64,000 nucleotides of DNA, taken from Zantedeschia hybrid cultivar (Eukaryota; Streptophyta; Magnoliopsida; Alismatales; Araceae). Under the pieces are notes generated by a model that saw nothing but the letters and a program-made list of their open reading frames with translations, ran no database searches and was not told where the DNA came from. The stretch lies in assembly GCA_030544215.1 (NCBI GenBank), contig JARZZO010000002.1, positions 79,305,150-79,369,149 on the forward strand, read 5' to 3'. The position numbers and the translations under genes were made by a program. This document shows positions 33,129-45,600 of the stretch, in pieces (position 1 is the first letter of the stretch; each line of letters starts with the position of its first letter).

Positions 33129-36100
33129 ATGACTGTGCCGGCGGCTGCATGGCCATCTTCTGCTGCTGCGTCTTCTCCTTCTCCTGCTGCTTCCCCAGAT
33201 GCCCCTCTTTCACTTCCTCTTGTTCATCTGGTCCTTGCCGATCCTGGGCTTCCTCTTGTCCTGCCTCCTTGTGGAGGCGCTGCTGCTCATGACCACGTTG
33301 ATGAGGAGAAGGGCAACGTGAAGCAGGAGCAGGAGACGCTGGAGCTCCCCATGGGGTACAGGTTCTGCCCCACGGACCAGGAGGTGTTGCTGGACTACTT
33401 GGTGAACAAGGTGTTGTGCCGGCCGCTCCCCGCCGACGTTATCGAAGATGTCTACAATCTGTACCTGTTCGACGCCAATATGATACCCCGCAGCCGTAAG
33501 AATTAACCTCTTCATCATGCATGTGTTAGATTTCGGTATGTATAACAGTGCAAAAAAAAGAGTTTTTGAGAGTTTTTTTTTTTTTTTTGAAAAGCCTCTT
33601 CAATTTTGAAGAACCTCTCCCAAAAAAAATAAAAGAAAAAATAAAATAAAAATAATTAGAGGTTACGACCATGTTTATGAGAAGAGAAGAGATCCTCTCA
33701 ATATATGTTTGAATTGAATCCAGTAATACTGAGAAGAGAAGGGGGTTCAAACATTAAACAAACTCTTCGTATGATCCCCAAAATGCTGGACTCCTGTCCA
33801 GACGTGTACTGAGAAGGATCTCTTCATTTATGGGAACGTGGCACTTGCATCTAAGGAAATTTGGATCACCTAAGTGTAAAGGAGGTGAAATTTGAGTCAC
33901 TTCGATCGTGAACGTGTGAGATTCATACATGCACTATAGATACAGAGGATCGAAGATAACCTATTTCTTCTTTGTACACCTTCCGATTATCCCTACTTAA
34001 AAATAAGTCGTTCTTTTCTGATCAAACAACCCACCACCATGAATAGCACTCATGTAATATTCTTGATGCCTCCCTTATTATACTTAGGTGACCTAAATTC
34101 TATCCGAAGAGGAGAGTAGATTGATTAGGCAAATATCTTATGGTTGGTATAAAGGATGAGAACATTTAGAGCGAATCTGATTTCCTCCTCCCTGGGAGTC
34201 TGCCCAGAAGTTGATGACTAATTGATATGGTGGATGATGCATGTAAGGAGATATTTTTTCTTAAACTAAAGATCATGTCAAGAAAAAACAAAATTTTCAT
34301 GATGAAGAGTTATTAAGAAAAGTCAAATTTATGCGGATTAATATCAAATCTCAATCATTGCTAAGAAAGTCAAATCTAGAGAAAGGGAGATCTTATTTTT
34401 TCCCCACACAAATGATCCAGATTAAATGCTGTCTTTGATGCTTTTTTTTTTTGATTCAGCAAGGACGATTGCCCATCCTGGCAATTTAATTAATGTTCTT
34501 TTCCTTCTCTTGTTAATTGCTAGCCTGATTCCTTCTCGGCACAATGATCTCCTTGTTTTCTTCTCTTAAGCCAAGCAAGTCATCCTTTAGTTCTCCATGG
34601 CAATTTAATGCTGTTTACTTGCTTCTCTTGTTGCTAGCCCGATCCCTTCTTGGCAAATGATCTCTTTGTTTACTTTTCGAGAAGAGATCTTCTCAGTACA
34701 TATTTGGATCGAAGTCCAATAGTATTGAGAAAGAAAAGACTCAAACATTACGAGAAATTTTTTGCAATGTTTGGTCTCACTCTCAATACTGTTGGACTTC
34801 AATCTAAACATGTACTGAGAAGATCTCTCAAGCCAAGCAAGTTATACTTCTGTCCTATTGGCAAAGAATTTTGTTTGTCCCACCCACGCGCGCTTACCAG
34901 CGTGCGGTGTGCTCGCGCACCCGCCCGCGTGGGTGTGCGCTGAGACTTCTACATTGGAAAATGTGGTTAACTCAGATGTTTCCAATGACTTGGCAGGAGA
35001 ATTCAGGTACCATCTCAAGAGCGAGCACTACTTCTTCACCACCCGGAAGAAGAAGTATCCCAACGGCAGCCGCCCGAGCCGGTCGACGCCGAATGGCTAC
35101 TGGAAGGCCACCGGCAGGGACAACCAGATCACTGAGGGCGGTGTGCTTCTTGGTTTCAGGAAGACGCTGGTCTTCTACGATGGCAAGCCGCCTGGGGGGA
35201 CTAAGACCTACTGGACGATGCAGGAGTTCAGACTTAACCCGAACATAGATGAGTTCAGAAACTACATCTATACTGAGGTGAGTATATGTATATATATCTA
35301 ATCATAAACATGTTTTTTTAAACCCTTTTTCCGGAAGTCTGTTTCCTCTTCCTCCCAGTAGTCTTGACAAAGGCTGGTCTTCAATTGTCTCAAGCATTAC
35401 ATATCTTGTTTCTTTCTCTTCTCATCTACACTTATTCTAAGAGTGCGGTTCTTCTTGGTACCGGCTTGTATTGAATTCAAAAAAGTTATGTTAGAATAAT
35501 CTCATATTAATACATAATATCATGGTCATATTCTCTCTCTCTTAGTAAGTTAATATGGCATTTGATAGCGAGAGGAGATCCTCTCAATATATATTTGAAT
35601 CGGAGTCCAATAGTACTGAGAGGAGAAAGATCCAAGTATTTGTTAACTTTTGAAATCATACGAAAAGTTTTTTACAATGTTTGGCCCCTCTCTCTCTTTC
35701 AGTACTGTTAAATTTTGGTCTAAATATGTATTAAGAGGATCTCTTCTCTTTAGTAACTGTTGTTTACTCGTTTTCTCTTCCAAAATAAATTTTAGAAAGA
35801 AAACGAGGGTTGGTACCTGTTTGGCCCACTCTATCCCGTTTTAATGGAGACGATTTGCGTTTTATAAAACTTCTACTCCTCTCCCCCTGAAAAAAAAGAA
35901 AAAAAACAACAAGAACACCTCTGTGCCTGTCTCTGTTTTTTCCAGTTTAAGTTTGGCATCGCGAGGCTCCTAGAAGACCCGTGAATCGCAACCTGTATGT
36001 CCTCTGGTTCTCCTCTTGTAACCCTCTGATTCTTCCATTCTGTGGATGCCTGATACTAACGCCATTGCAATGCCTCGCTTCTTCACCATGGAGGTGGAAA

Positions 36101-37412
36101 ACCGCCATTGAAGTGTCTTCCTGGTCACTATCCATACCTTGGAATACGGCAGTGCAGGCCTGTCCTTTCGCCTAGAGAGCTGCAGCTAGATACCCCGCAG
36201 GTTGCTTCATGCCTCCCTCATTGGCTGTCATTTCTTTTTGAGAAGAGATATTCTCAGTACAATATTAGAAAGAAATCCAACAAATGTTGAGAGGAGGAAG
36301 TCCACGTATTTATAAAAATTTTAAATTACGTGAGAGATTTTTTCGTAATATTTGACTCTTCTCTCCCTCTCAATAATATTGGACTCTAATCTAATGATGT
36401 ACTGAGAAAATTTTCTTTCTTTTTTTTAACTTCTAGTGTAATGACTAGAGGTCTTAAAGTTATCCGTGCTCAGCAGAGATCGATCTCTGGTGACCACCCT
36501 CTCATCCTATGTCCTACATCCTACCCCACTGCACGGGGACACAACGGACCCTCATTTGCTGTAGTCAAGTAACAGGTGTGGTTTGAGCACTCATGTTCTG
36601 TGGTCATCTGCCAGACAAATGCACCAAAGAGCGATCAACGAAAGTAGAGAGGAAGATGACACAAACAGAGACGAAGTAAGGAATGGTTGGCCAGATGAAG
36701 ATGCCGGGTATACTGCAGAAACAGAACTTGTAGATTTGGAACAGGGGAAGATAGGAAGAAGAATGTCTGCTTTGCAATCCCTTCAGTCAGTGGCCGACGC
36801 AAAAATTTTGCTTAGAGAGGTCGCTCGGACATTAGGTTATAAATATGGTTGGAAAGTCTTGAGTTAGATCATATGGAGTCTCTAATTAGGTCAGTGAAAT
36901 CCTGAAGTGGGTCAGTAGAGTTTCGAACTAAACTGATTTATATTAGACCAATGGATTTGACAAAATCCAACTAGGTCCCAAGACCTACTAAATGAATACT
37001 AGATCCGCCGCTGCCTTCAGTGGTAGATTTAGCTGTTTCTTCTCTGTCGTAACCCTACATCTGAGATGATGTTGGCAAAGAGAGAAGCAATTAGGATTTA
37101 ATAAGGAGGTCTTGAGGCCAAACACCAACCCATGTTTCTAAAATTATGCGAATTTTACCAAACACGTCAAATGTTGAAACAGAGCATTTTTAAAAATTAG
37201 AATGAAAATCTAAATGGTATAGTTTTTTAATGCAAAATAGTTTCAAAGATAAAACTATTCCTTAATTTAACAGAGCATAAAAAACCCATTCTACTTTACT
37301 ACGCAACATTCTGACGTGTTTTTGTTTCCTTTGACCGCAGATGAATAGCTACGTCGTGTGCAAAGTGTACGAGAGGAAGGAGGGGGTGCATGATGAGAAA
37401 GAGAAAGGCTAA
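33129..37412 (+). CDS. NAC-domain transcription factor, 3 exons
   Basis: Exons 33129-33495, 34976-35277 and 37341-37412 splice at GT-AG sites with matching phase (1, then 0). They give 246 residues. Residues 1-71 are a Ser/Ala/Pro-rich extension not usual in NAC proteins, most of which start close to the domain. Subdomain A is ELPMGYRFCPTDQEVLLDYL (72-91), B follows with PLPADVIEDVYNLYLFD, C/D hold KKKYPNGSRPSRSTPNGYWK and GFRKTLVFYDGKPPGGTKTY, and E is NSYVVCKVYERKE in the last exon. The tail after E is only ~10 residues, so the usual C-terminal activation region is essentially absent. NAC proteins are nuclear DNA-binding regulators; the target is not predictable here. Of the three possible exon-2 acceptors near 34976-35007, only the one at 34975/34976 keeps phase. 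The start was chosen as the first ATG after the TATA box. Confidence 0.85.
33681..33825. mobile_element. NAC-intron MITE, copy A (intron 1)
   Basis: An inverted repeat with AGAAGAGATCCTCTCAATAT at the left and GTACTGAGAAGGATCTCTTC at the right. Inside is the motif 'aatcCAGTAATACTGAGA'. It belongs to the four-copy set in this gene and is the shortest copy. Confidence 0.7.
34679..34830. mobile_element. NAC-intron MITE, copy B (intron 1)
   Basis: GAGAAGAGATCTTCTCAGTA at the left pairs with TGTACTGAGAAGATCTCTC at the right. The arms continue through 'gtCCAATAGTATTGAGA' and its complement, ~50 bp each. This is the best-preserved copy. Confidence 0.8.
35570..35746. mobile_element. NAC-intron MITE, copy C (intron 2)
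   Basis: GAGAGGAGATCCTCTCAATA at the left and TATTAAGAGGATCTCTTCTC at the right, with the shared 'CCAATAGTACTGAGAGG' arm and a longer central loop. Same family as copies A, B and D. Confidence 0.75.
36240..36413. mobile_element. NAC-intron MITE, copy D (intron 2)
   Basis: GAGAAGAGATATTCTCAGTA at the left and GATGTACTGAGAAAATTTT at the right, with diverged arms around 'AATCCAACAAATGTTGAGAG'. The most diverged member of the set. Confidence 0.7.
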
Positions 37413-38271
37413 ACAAGGAATTATCCTTCTACAGCCGATAGATCTTGGTAGCAATTTTTATTCTTGTGGCTTGTTGGTTGTTCTTTGAGAAGCCATCTCT
37501 TCTAGGATGCAAGTCCAAGGAAGGGTTAAGGTTACTGGGTTATTTAATAAAAGGTCCTTTCTTCTTTTCCTCTTATTGCAGATGAATTGAGGTCCTCGTT
37601 TTCTTTTGCATTCCTTTCTTTTGAAGTTGTTCTCAATGCAGCACGTATCATGTACATTTGGGTATAAACACCTTAAAAACTAGAACGGGACTCGGTTAGT
37701 CTGCCCCGAGTAATACTTGTTGTAATGGGACCAGCAGCCATTTGATCACCTCTGATTAGAGCAAGTACATTCTTTTATTTTTTAAAATCTCTGAGAGGGG
37801 CAACCCTAATGGATTGATCTATATTGTCAGATCTTTGATCGGACGGTTAAAATATATATATATATACATATATTATTTTTCATTTTAAAAAATTAGTCAT
37901 AAAATTAAAGATTTGATGATTAAAATGATTTCATTAGGATTTTATGACTTTTAAAAAAAAAAAAAAATGCCCTCACCACTACAGCCATCCGATGAAAGCC
38001 GATCGAACGGCTGTTTGGCACATTGCAGCACCCCCATTGCAACAAGTATTGCCCCTGCCGTATTGGCTTTGCTCCTCTCTCCCACACGCACAAACAATTT
38101 ACAAGTTGATATTTCTTCTGGAATTACCCTAAATAAGCAGAGCACAACTTCAATTTAGTGAGTGAAATGAGTTAAACTCGCTGCAACAACAGCCGGTGCT
38201 ACACTGGCTGTCGATGTTTTGATTTTTTTTCTTTTTGAATTTTTTGGATCAGTCAGATTATGTTCCATGTG
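37413..38271. other. NAC 3' flank, no gene seen
   Basis: Presumed 3' UTR followed by AT-rich intergenic DNA with an (AT)n stretch at ~37850-37870 and a poly(A) run at 37953-37967. No supported gene. Confidence 0.4.
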
Positions 38272-38516
38272 CGGGGCTACAAATGAACTAATACGTTCGA
38301 TGAACAACTCGTGAGACTACTCAATAATAATTCGACTCAACTTGTTTATTAAGTTAAATAAATAGGTTTAAACAAAAGTTTGAATTTGATTCATTAAACT
38401 AGTCAAGTTTGAACAACTATCATAGATATTCAGTTCGAACTTGAACTCGACTAAAATTAATCGAACCAAACTTGAACAAAATAAACCTCAATTCGACTCG
38501 GCTCATTGCACCCCTG
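38272..38516. mobile_element. Possible degenerate hAT-like MITE
   Basis: Begins CGGGGCTACAAATGA and ends TCATTGCACCCCTG. The arms are rich in GAACTCGACT/TCGAACTTG words in both orientations, like other plant hAT MITEs whose ends contain GGGGTG. A possible duplication (CATGTG / TATGTG) is imperfect. Confidence 0.4.
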
Positions 38517-39698
38517 CCTATGTGTCCGTACTAGCCGATCTCCGAACATCTATTCATTGGGACTCAGGTTCTGATTCTTTTAGATTGTCCGTTGGCTGAT
38601 GCAGACATGTAGGTCAGAATTGGACCGATCTTAAAAACGAATTCCATACGACTTTTGGCATGTCACAATATATATAATAGCAGACTATATACGTTAACAT
38701 GCTGTTTTAAAATAGGATGAAGTGCTTCACGAAGAAAGTAACTAATTTCATTTGAGGTAATTCCCTGACTATGGACAGCATAACTCAAGATTTGCATATC
38801 TCAAAATTATGTTTATAGAATAGACTAGGATCACTCATGGATCCAACACTCTCATACTAGGACAAAATTGCTTTCAGTCTTGCAGAAAATCTAGACAAAA
38901 ATTCAAAGCACCTTAGCGATCACGCATGCACCTGTTTTGATGCCCTAGACATCATTACTTTAATCCCTTTGATCATCTCAAACTCTAAACCAGTGGGAAA
39001 AAAAAAATCCATGGCTTTACTAGTGTACAAGACTTGCAATAACCTGCCCCAAGGATGCGTAAGTCTGAAATGAGTAAGTTTTGCTGATAAATCCAAGAAC
39101 CCACAGAATCCTTGCAGAACAATTGGACTGTTCACTATCGGAAAATTGGAGACATACAGCAAACCTCCCACTTGCAACACTGTTGACAGATTTCTACCGG
39201 GATACACCTAAGCTCCTCTTCAGGATATTAATCGTTTTAACCTAACTGTTTTCTATCACTGAATAACCTGGTAAAGTAGCACATTATGATTCTTCAAATG
39301 CATACCAGGCTCCAGGAAGTCGAAAACCAAGTCAGATTGCTGCAAGTACGCCAAGCATGTGTTAATATGCATCAACAATGGCATCCAGCTATCTCGAGTG
39401 GCATACAAGTCAATAAGAATAATAAATATCTTCTGTACTGAAGGAAAACTCCCAAGAAAAATAAAACTTTCACGTATATGGGAATAAGTGTTAGTCAGAA
39501 GACTCCCATGTTGTTTTACCTATGTGAAGGGCAAGCATTAGTACTTAGTTCGTAAGTGGTATTGAAGCGTTATAAAAAAGAACCTACACAAATTACTGAG
39601 GAAGAAATATATAGATTATTTTGTATTCACATTTCATTTTCCCAACAACCTGTAGGTAGTCTGTGGACACCCACATCACAGACATTATCAGTCTAGTA
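38517..39698. other. 3' flank of the minus-strand AAE19-like gene
   Basis: No supported coding exon. A 95-codon minus-strand frame at 38920-39207 has no recognisable similarity and lies beyond the AAE19-like stop codon. Part of this stretch is probably 3' UTR. Confidence 0.4.
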
Positions 39699-42600
39699 TC
39701 AGTCATTCTCATCACATATGGTATTGATACAGCGCACATAATCATCCCTGCAACCTACAAAAATTAAGCCACCAACCGTCACCGGTGAAGAAAAGACATC
39801 TCCTGGGAGGTCCATACGTGCAATCTCTTCCACTATAGTGTCCCCCATACCATCTTGAACATGTTGACGCCTCTGCTGGATGGCATCTAATTTGATCCTA
39901 AGCACACGGATGCTTCCAGAACTGCTACAGATGCAAACCAACCTGCAAAGGACAATAAGGTTAAAAGGATCCTTTTGAACCAATCAAGCTTGTTCGGACA
40001 AGCTGTCCAAAATTCATTCACCTATGGATGACATGTGATGGCTTGGATCTCAACTGAACATGCTCATCAATGTAAGCAGAGGAAGTAATTGGGTCTCCAA
40101 CCTGATACTCCCACACTAGATCTCCACTTTCCTGTTAACCCAATCAAAATACATTAAAATGTAGCTTAACCTATGCTTATCATGCACTTCCAGGAAAACT
40201 GAGGCCAACAAAGACATTATTTTGGAGGCAAAAAGAACATGGCTCATTTAATTTTGTTGAACATGAATCGAAGATTCAAAGCCAAAGTTGATCAGCTTGT
40301 CTACCACTATGTAGTCTGGAGAAAATATTTAAAAAGGTCACCTGACACATTAAGACATACAAAATCAGAAAAAATAAAAATCAAGAAGCCATCGATCCAG
40401 TCAAGAACCAGCGCTAAATAAGAAATAGAGTTGATGAAAATAATCACTTATTGAGTGATTTAACCAAGATGTTGGGATACATGACAAAGAATTGGGTAGA
40501 TGAGCAGAATTAGAAGTGGGCTCATGGCAAAAGGTAGCCATGTGGTTATGGCTCAATTTGTCCCTGTGTGAAATATGGTCAGACGAATATTCATTGACTG
40601 GACATCTGGAAAAACTTGAGGGAACATTGAAATTGATTATGTTAATCGTCAAATTAGTCCAGAGAAGTGATTAGAGGTTTTTAAACCCACCTTCCTTGTT
40701 TATCAAGGTGATGAATTCATAAGCAACAATAACAAATGTCAGGCTCCTACTTTGGCTTATCATCGGACAATCTAGACTTAAAGCACATCAGGTAAAACTT
40801 CGGCATAGTTGAACGAATAAATGGCAAGCTATCTTGCACAGGTTAACAGTTACAACTCTTAAGGAACTGGCATACTAATATCACCTCATCAAGAAGTTCG
40901 ATGAGAACTAATCCCTCACATCACCATTGAACTGAAGGTCATATTTCCGAAATAACACCACCTAACCATTGTGACTATGCAAGTTCATCTGATGTATAAT
41001 CTTACTTTTTGCACTTTCAAAGAGAATGAAATCAATTGAGACCAAAAAATCCTGAACTGATGCTGTCTCAATTTTCCATGACTGTCTCAACATAACTTCA
41101 TTTAGGGTGCATTCTGTATAGTGTAAAATCTGTTTCATGCACAGGTTTTCCAGAAAAATTGATCATAATGAATGTGTGGTGATTCAAAAACTTCTGACAA
41201 CTAAAAACAAGCACCACTGATTATTGTTAGTATGATCAACTTTTCTCAAAGATCACTGCATGTAATAGATTTTACATTGTACCAAATGGACCCTGTTGAA
41301 ACTGTTCAGCGGACATTGAGATACAAAGTGCATGTTAGGGGACAAGCATTCTATTGCTAGGCATATTTGTCCGATGTCTATGCAAATACCCATCTGATGT
41401 ATATTCTATATTTGGTGCTTCAAGAAGAACGTAAGCAATCGAGACAAGAAAACTCCTGAACTGATGCTATTTCAATTTTCCATGACTATTTCAATGTAGC
41501 TTCATTTATTGAAACTATGCAATGCAACACAGAAAAACAAAGAGCATGTTAAAGAACAAAAGCAATCGATTGCTAGGCATATCTGTCCGATGTATGAATT
41601 TTCGTGTCTCCGGGGACAGTGTATTCATGCTCCCATGCAGAATGTTCTCCATTGGGTGCCGTCTACAAGATTACAACAATACTAGATTAAAAAAAATGTA
41701 GGCCATCTCTGTCCGTCACCTTAAATTGGATTCCAAGTGCCTGACATGATCTGCACCATCTGCATATGCTTGTACCCCCATACTTTCAAAAAAGTTAAAG
41801 TTTGTTAGACCGCAGCAGACAATTTGGAATCAGATTGCAGCCAGCCATAATAGGTGAAAATTAGACTCCCAGAGAGAAGATTAGAAAGAGAAGTGAGCTA
41901 AAGAAGGGTACTCGGTGCCTTCAGAGGGGCCTTGGGGGGTTTATATAGACTCCCAACTCCCAAGGCCCCAACTAGCTGTTTGCAAATGCTAGCGATGACT
42001 AGTTTGACTGTGCAACAGGCGATCTGAGGGTGGATCGGCTGATCTGGATCAGATCAGCCGATCCACTCGGCCGATCCATCCAAGTGGGGTGAGAGACTCA
42101 GAAAGGGGGTCCAGGATTGGAACAGTCGACCGAAAATTGGTCTGGATCAGCCTATCTGGCCGATCTCGACTTATTTTTAGAACCTTCGATGTAATCATCC
42201 ACTATCTGGCGTCTCGATCATTAACTTTTGGAGTTACAAGTGAGACCTTCTCACTGCTGTGACCATAAGTTTCCCAGGATACCAATAAAAAGGGTTTCAA
42301 CCATGACATAATGAGTATGAATAGAACTCAGTCTGCAAACGGTACAGGATTGAATAAAGAAGCTTACTAAAAAATAGTTTCCTGTGAATAAAAAAATAGT
42401 TTATTGTGAGTCTTGAGTTTTTACATCCTCCCATGATATATCAGGGATTGCTTGACCACTATATTGTGCCATGACTTCCCAGAGAAAGAATGAGCTCGCA
42501 CTGAATGGCTTAGTGTTCAAAAGAGGTCTTCCTTGCACCACAGTTGAGAATGGGGAGGAAGGCAGCTGACCATGGGGAGGGCAAATTTTTCAGCAAGCAA

Positions 42601-45600
42601 CCATTACAACCATACATCATGTATGGCTGATTCTGCTCCTGCATCATGTTGCCGCTTCAGTTTCCTTGACCTGGATTTCCCATTGTCATTTGTCGTGGTA
42701 ACCACAATATCTGTCCTGTCTCTTGCACATTACTCTTGCAGTACCAGACTAGGGACTGCCGGTGCCATATATTTTAGAGACATCCCTGACTATTTTTCCA
42801 CCTATGACCACGGACTGCTGTGCCATATGTTTTTGGAGACAACCCTGATGGTGTTCCCAGTTATCATCAAAACACAAAACAATACATATTAGGATTGGAT
42901 TAGGTTTCTTATATTAATGAAAACAAGTTTTCACCCTTAAATTGTTTCAACATTAAAACACATTAATGAGGCCTCAAAATTAGTACCATCCCACAGTTAT
43001 ACCCTTTTTCTCACGTAAACATCATGTATTTATGCATTGAATGTCATGGCAATATAATTAGAGTTTGTGATCTTTGTGATATGGTTTAACTAAAGGTCAT
43101 GGTGCATATCAATAAATTAGATCCATATTTATGATTGTCTCCATGTAATATATTCAAACAAGCCCGATACTTGTACTGTTTGATCACCAAACTATACCAA
43201 ATTTTGTACCAAGACATTTTTCACCTGGTAAATACACCATAAGAAACTTCTACAAGAGGCACTTTGCTTCTCCAAAACTTTGCTCAACATTTCCTTTTTG
43301 CACTTGGGAGAATACACCAGGTAGGGAAAGAAATAAGGAACATGTGAGATGAAAAGATCAACTAGTAACCTACAACCATCCAAAAAATAAAAAAAATGTT
43401 CCGTCTTCAATCCCACTAAGAATGGGGAATTGTGAAAACTCTGGCTATATTGGTTGACCCAAATGATGAAGACTGCACGATAAAGGTTTGTTATTTTGGT
43501 CTCACTCGTGACTTGTACCTGTAGACTGAGTCATCCAAGGCTTCAATGCAAACTGAATGCATTCCTTCGAGCCATTTGGGTAGCCTCCAAGAAAGAATTT
43601 ACACCTACTATCTCGGCCAAAACATATTGGTCAATAGATAATTCAATGTTCTCCAATGGGAACTGAACTAGAGCAAGCCGATGCTGCTACAACAAAATAT
43701 GGCCCTTTCTTCAGGCTTCCAACTCAATCACAACATTAAGAAAGCATATCTGCCCAATAACCATTATAACAAGAGACATGTTCCATCATTTTCAACCAAT
43801 TTAAGGAACTGGTTTTGTCAAAGAACTTTAGGTAGATTTCTAATACCAGATTGAACCCAATATGCATAGATGGGTGCTGGCCAATAGCATATGTGCATCA
43901 AGTACGTGAATTATATCTTCTCTGACACACTCTTCACTAGTGCATTATGATTTCTGATCTAGTTTTATTGGTGCTTTCTTGACTCCTAGCTGCTGTCTCA
44001 ATAACCTAAGAGACCTGCATTTGGTATAGTAACCAACTTGCACTAAAACTTCTGCTGCCTGTTTCTTGAGAAGGCACGAAGGTCAGTAACAATTTGGATT
44101 TCTCACTGGATGATTTATTTCTGTGGCCCATTAATGAGGAAATAATATCATCTACCAAAATACGACTACACAGACATCATCTCGAATCTGTCGGTAGGTA
44201 GGAGAGGAGATCACATAGAGATCTTGGAGACATTAAAAAAACAATCTCTCACACTGCTTCCTTTCCCCTCCATCACCACCATCATCTATAACTGCTCCTC
44301 CATCATCGTCACCTGCTCCTCCCACTGCTTTCCCCATCGACCACTCCACTCTCATTCTTCCTCTTCTTCATCTCACTCTCCATTTTGCCACAAGTCCTTG
44401 GGGAGAAAAAGATATCAAAGAAATCTCAAGAGATGATAACCCATGATTACTGCAGAAGACTGAAAACAAACTGAAACTTTTGGCAAGTGTCTATCAAGAT
44501 AAACATATCTTTTGACCAACAAAGTACATACAGGATGAAATAAAATGAAGCTCATATTATTGTAGGAGCTGAAAAGAATCATGTGCCTTACAGATTCAAA
44601 TGAGTAGACACTTCCATTTCGAGAGCACACCAGCACCTGATGTCAACCACAAGAAACAAAACATCATTTCAGCAATTCAACCAACTGTTAATGATATGTA
44701 GAACCAAATAGTTGGAAACCATCAATCAGCCAAAACATATGTATGTAAGTTACAGATGTCATGTACCCAATTCTTGACATGGTGAGAATCAATGAAACAA
44801 GAGAGTGGGGAGAAACTGTTACCTAACATTTATCTCTCCATATAAAACTAACAAAATGCTCAGATCTCTAAGGAAATGATGAAATTTTCAAGACAATGTG
44901 GTGGCACAAAGTGGCTAGAGTTGAATTTTCTTAAGTTCACAACCATTGAGAAAGAAAACATCTCAAAATGACAGAATACTTTAAAAGATATAGAGAAATG
45001 TGAATATGGTATTTCCTCACCCCAGAAACATTTTTAGCAGGATGAATGAAGACGGTGGTCTCAACATGATTTACAAAACAAGATAATTGAGCAACAAATG
45101 ATGATTGATAAGAAGTTCAGCTCCTAGAGCAGTATGGAGGAGACTGGAAACCTGAGAAGGTAGAGCAAATGACATGCATGCTCCAGCAAATACCGGACCA
45201 CCAGTAACTGCCTGAGAATTCATTTCACAACAAAACTGGAGTTAAATCATCTGACAGTGTGTGTGCATAGCATAAAAAAGAAGATGCTAAACAAACAAAG
45301 TCATTGGTATTTAGGATAAACACACCCAAAAAAAAAAAAGGCATATGTTCTAAGATGAGTATAATATTATAAATTTAAGCAAGATCCCCAGTAAAAATAT
45401 TTTTAGACTTTTGTATCATCAGTATATGTTTCAGACTTCCGTATCATCAGTATATGTTGCACAGCCATTCTGGCTAAAATTATGACCGACCTCCTCATAT
45501 GGTTGTTGCAAAGAGCATGTGCATGAATATCAAATCATATGAGGCTATACATTCTTGTGGTTCTAAATTGTTAATTATAATAAAAGGATGCCTAAAGAAG

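Noticed and set aside
36583..36867. 94-codon plus-strand frame in NAC intron 2
   Set aside because: No recognisable domain, no splice sites linking it to the NAC exons in phase, and the flanking exons join cleanly without it.
38920..39207. 95-codon minus-strand frame after the AAE19-like stop
   Set aside because: Not in the family's C-terminus and no similarity seen; more likely 3' UTR or intergenic.
41580..41665. Exon-like minus-strand stretch (HSAWEHEYTVPGD)
   Set aside because: The flanking exons (44592-44636 and 40022-40131) already join in phase and match the family, and the stretch lies in a locally duplicated repeat.
42572..42892. 106-codon plus-strand frame in an AAE19-like intron
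   Set aside because: Composition is low-complexity and Ser/Thr-rich, with no motif and no neighbouring exon.
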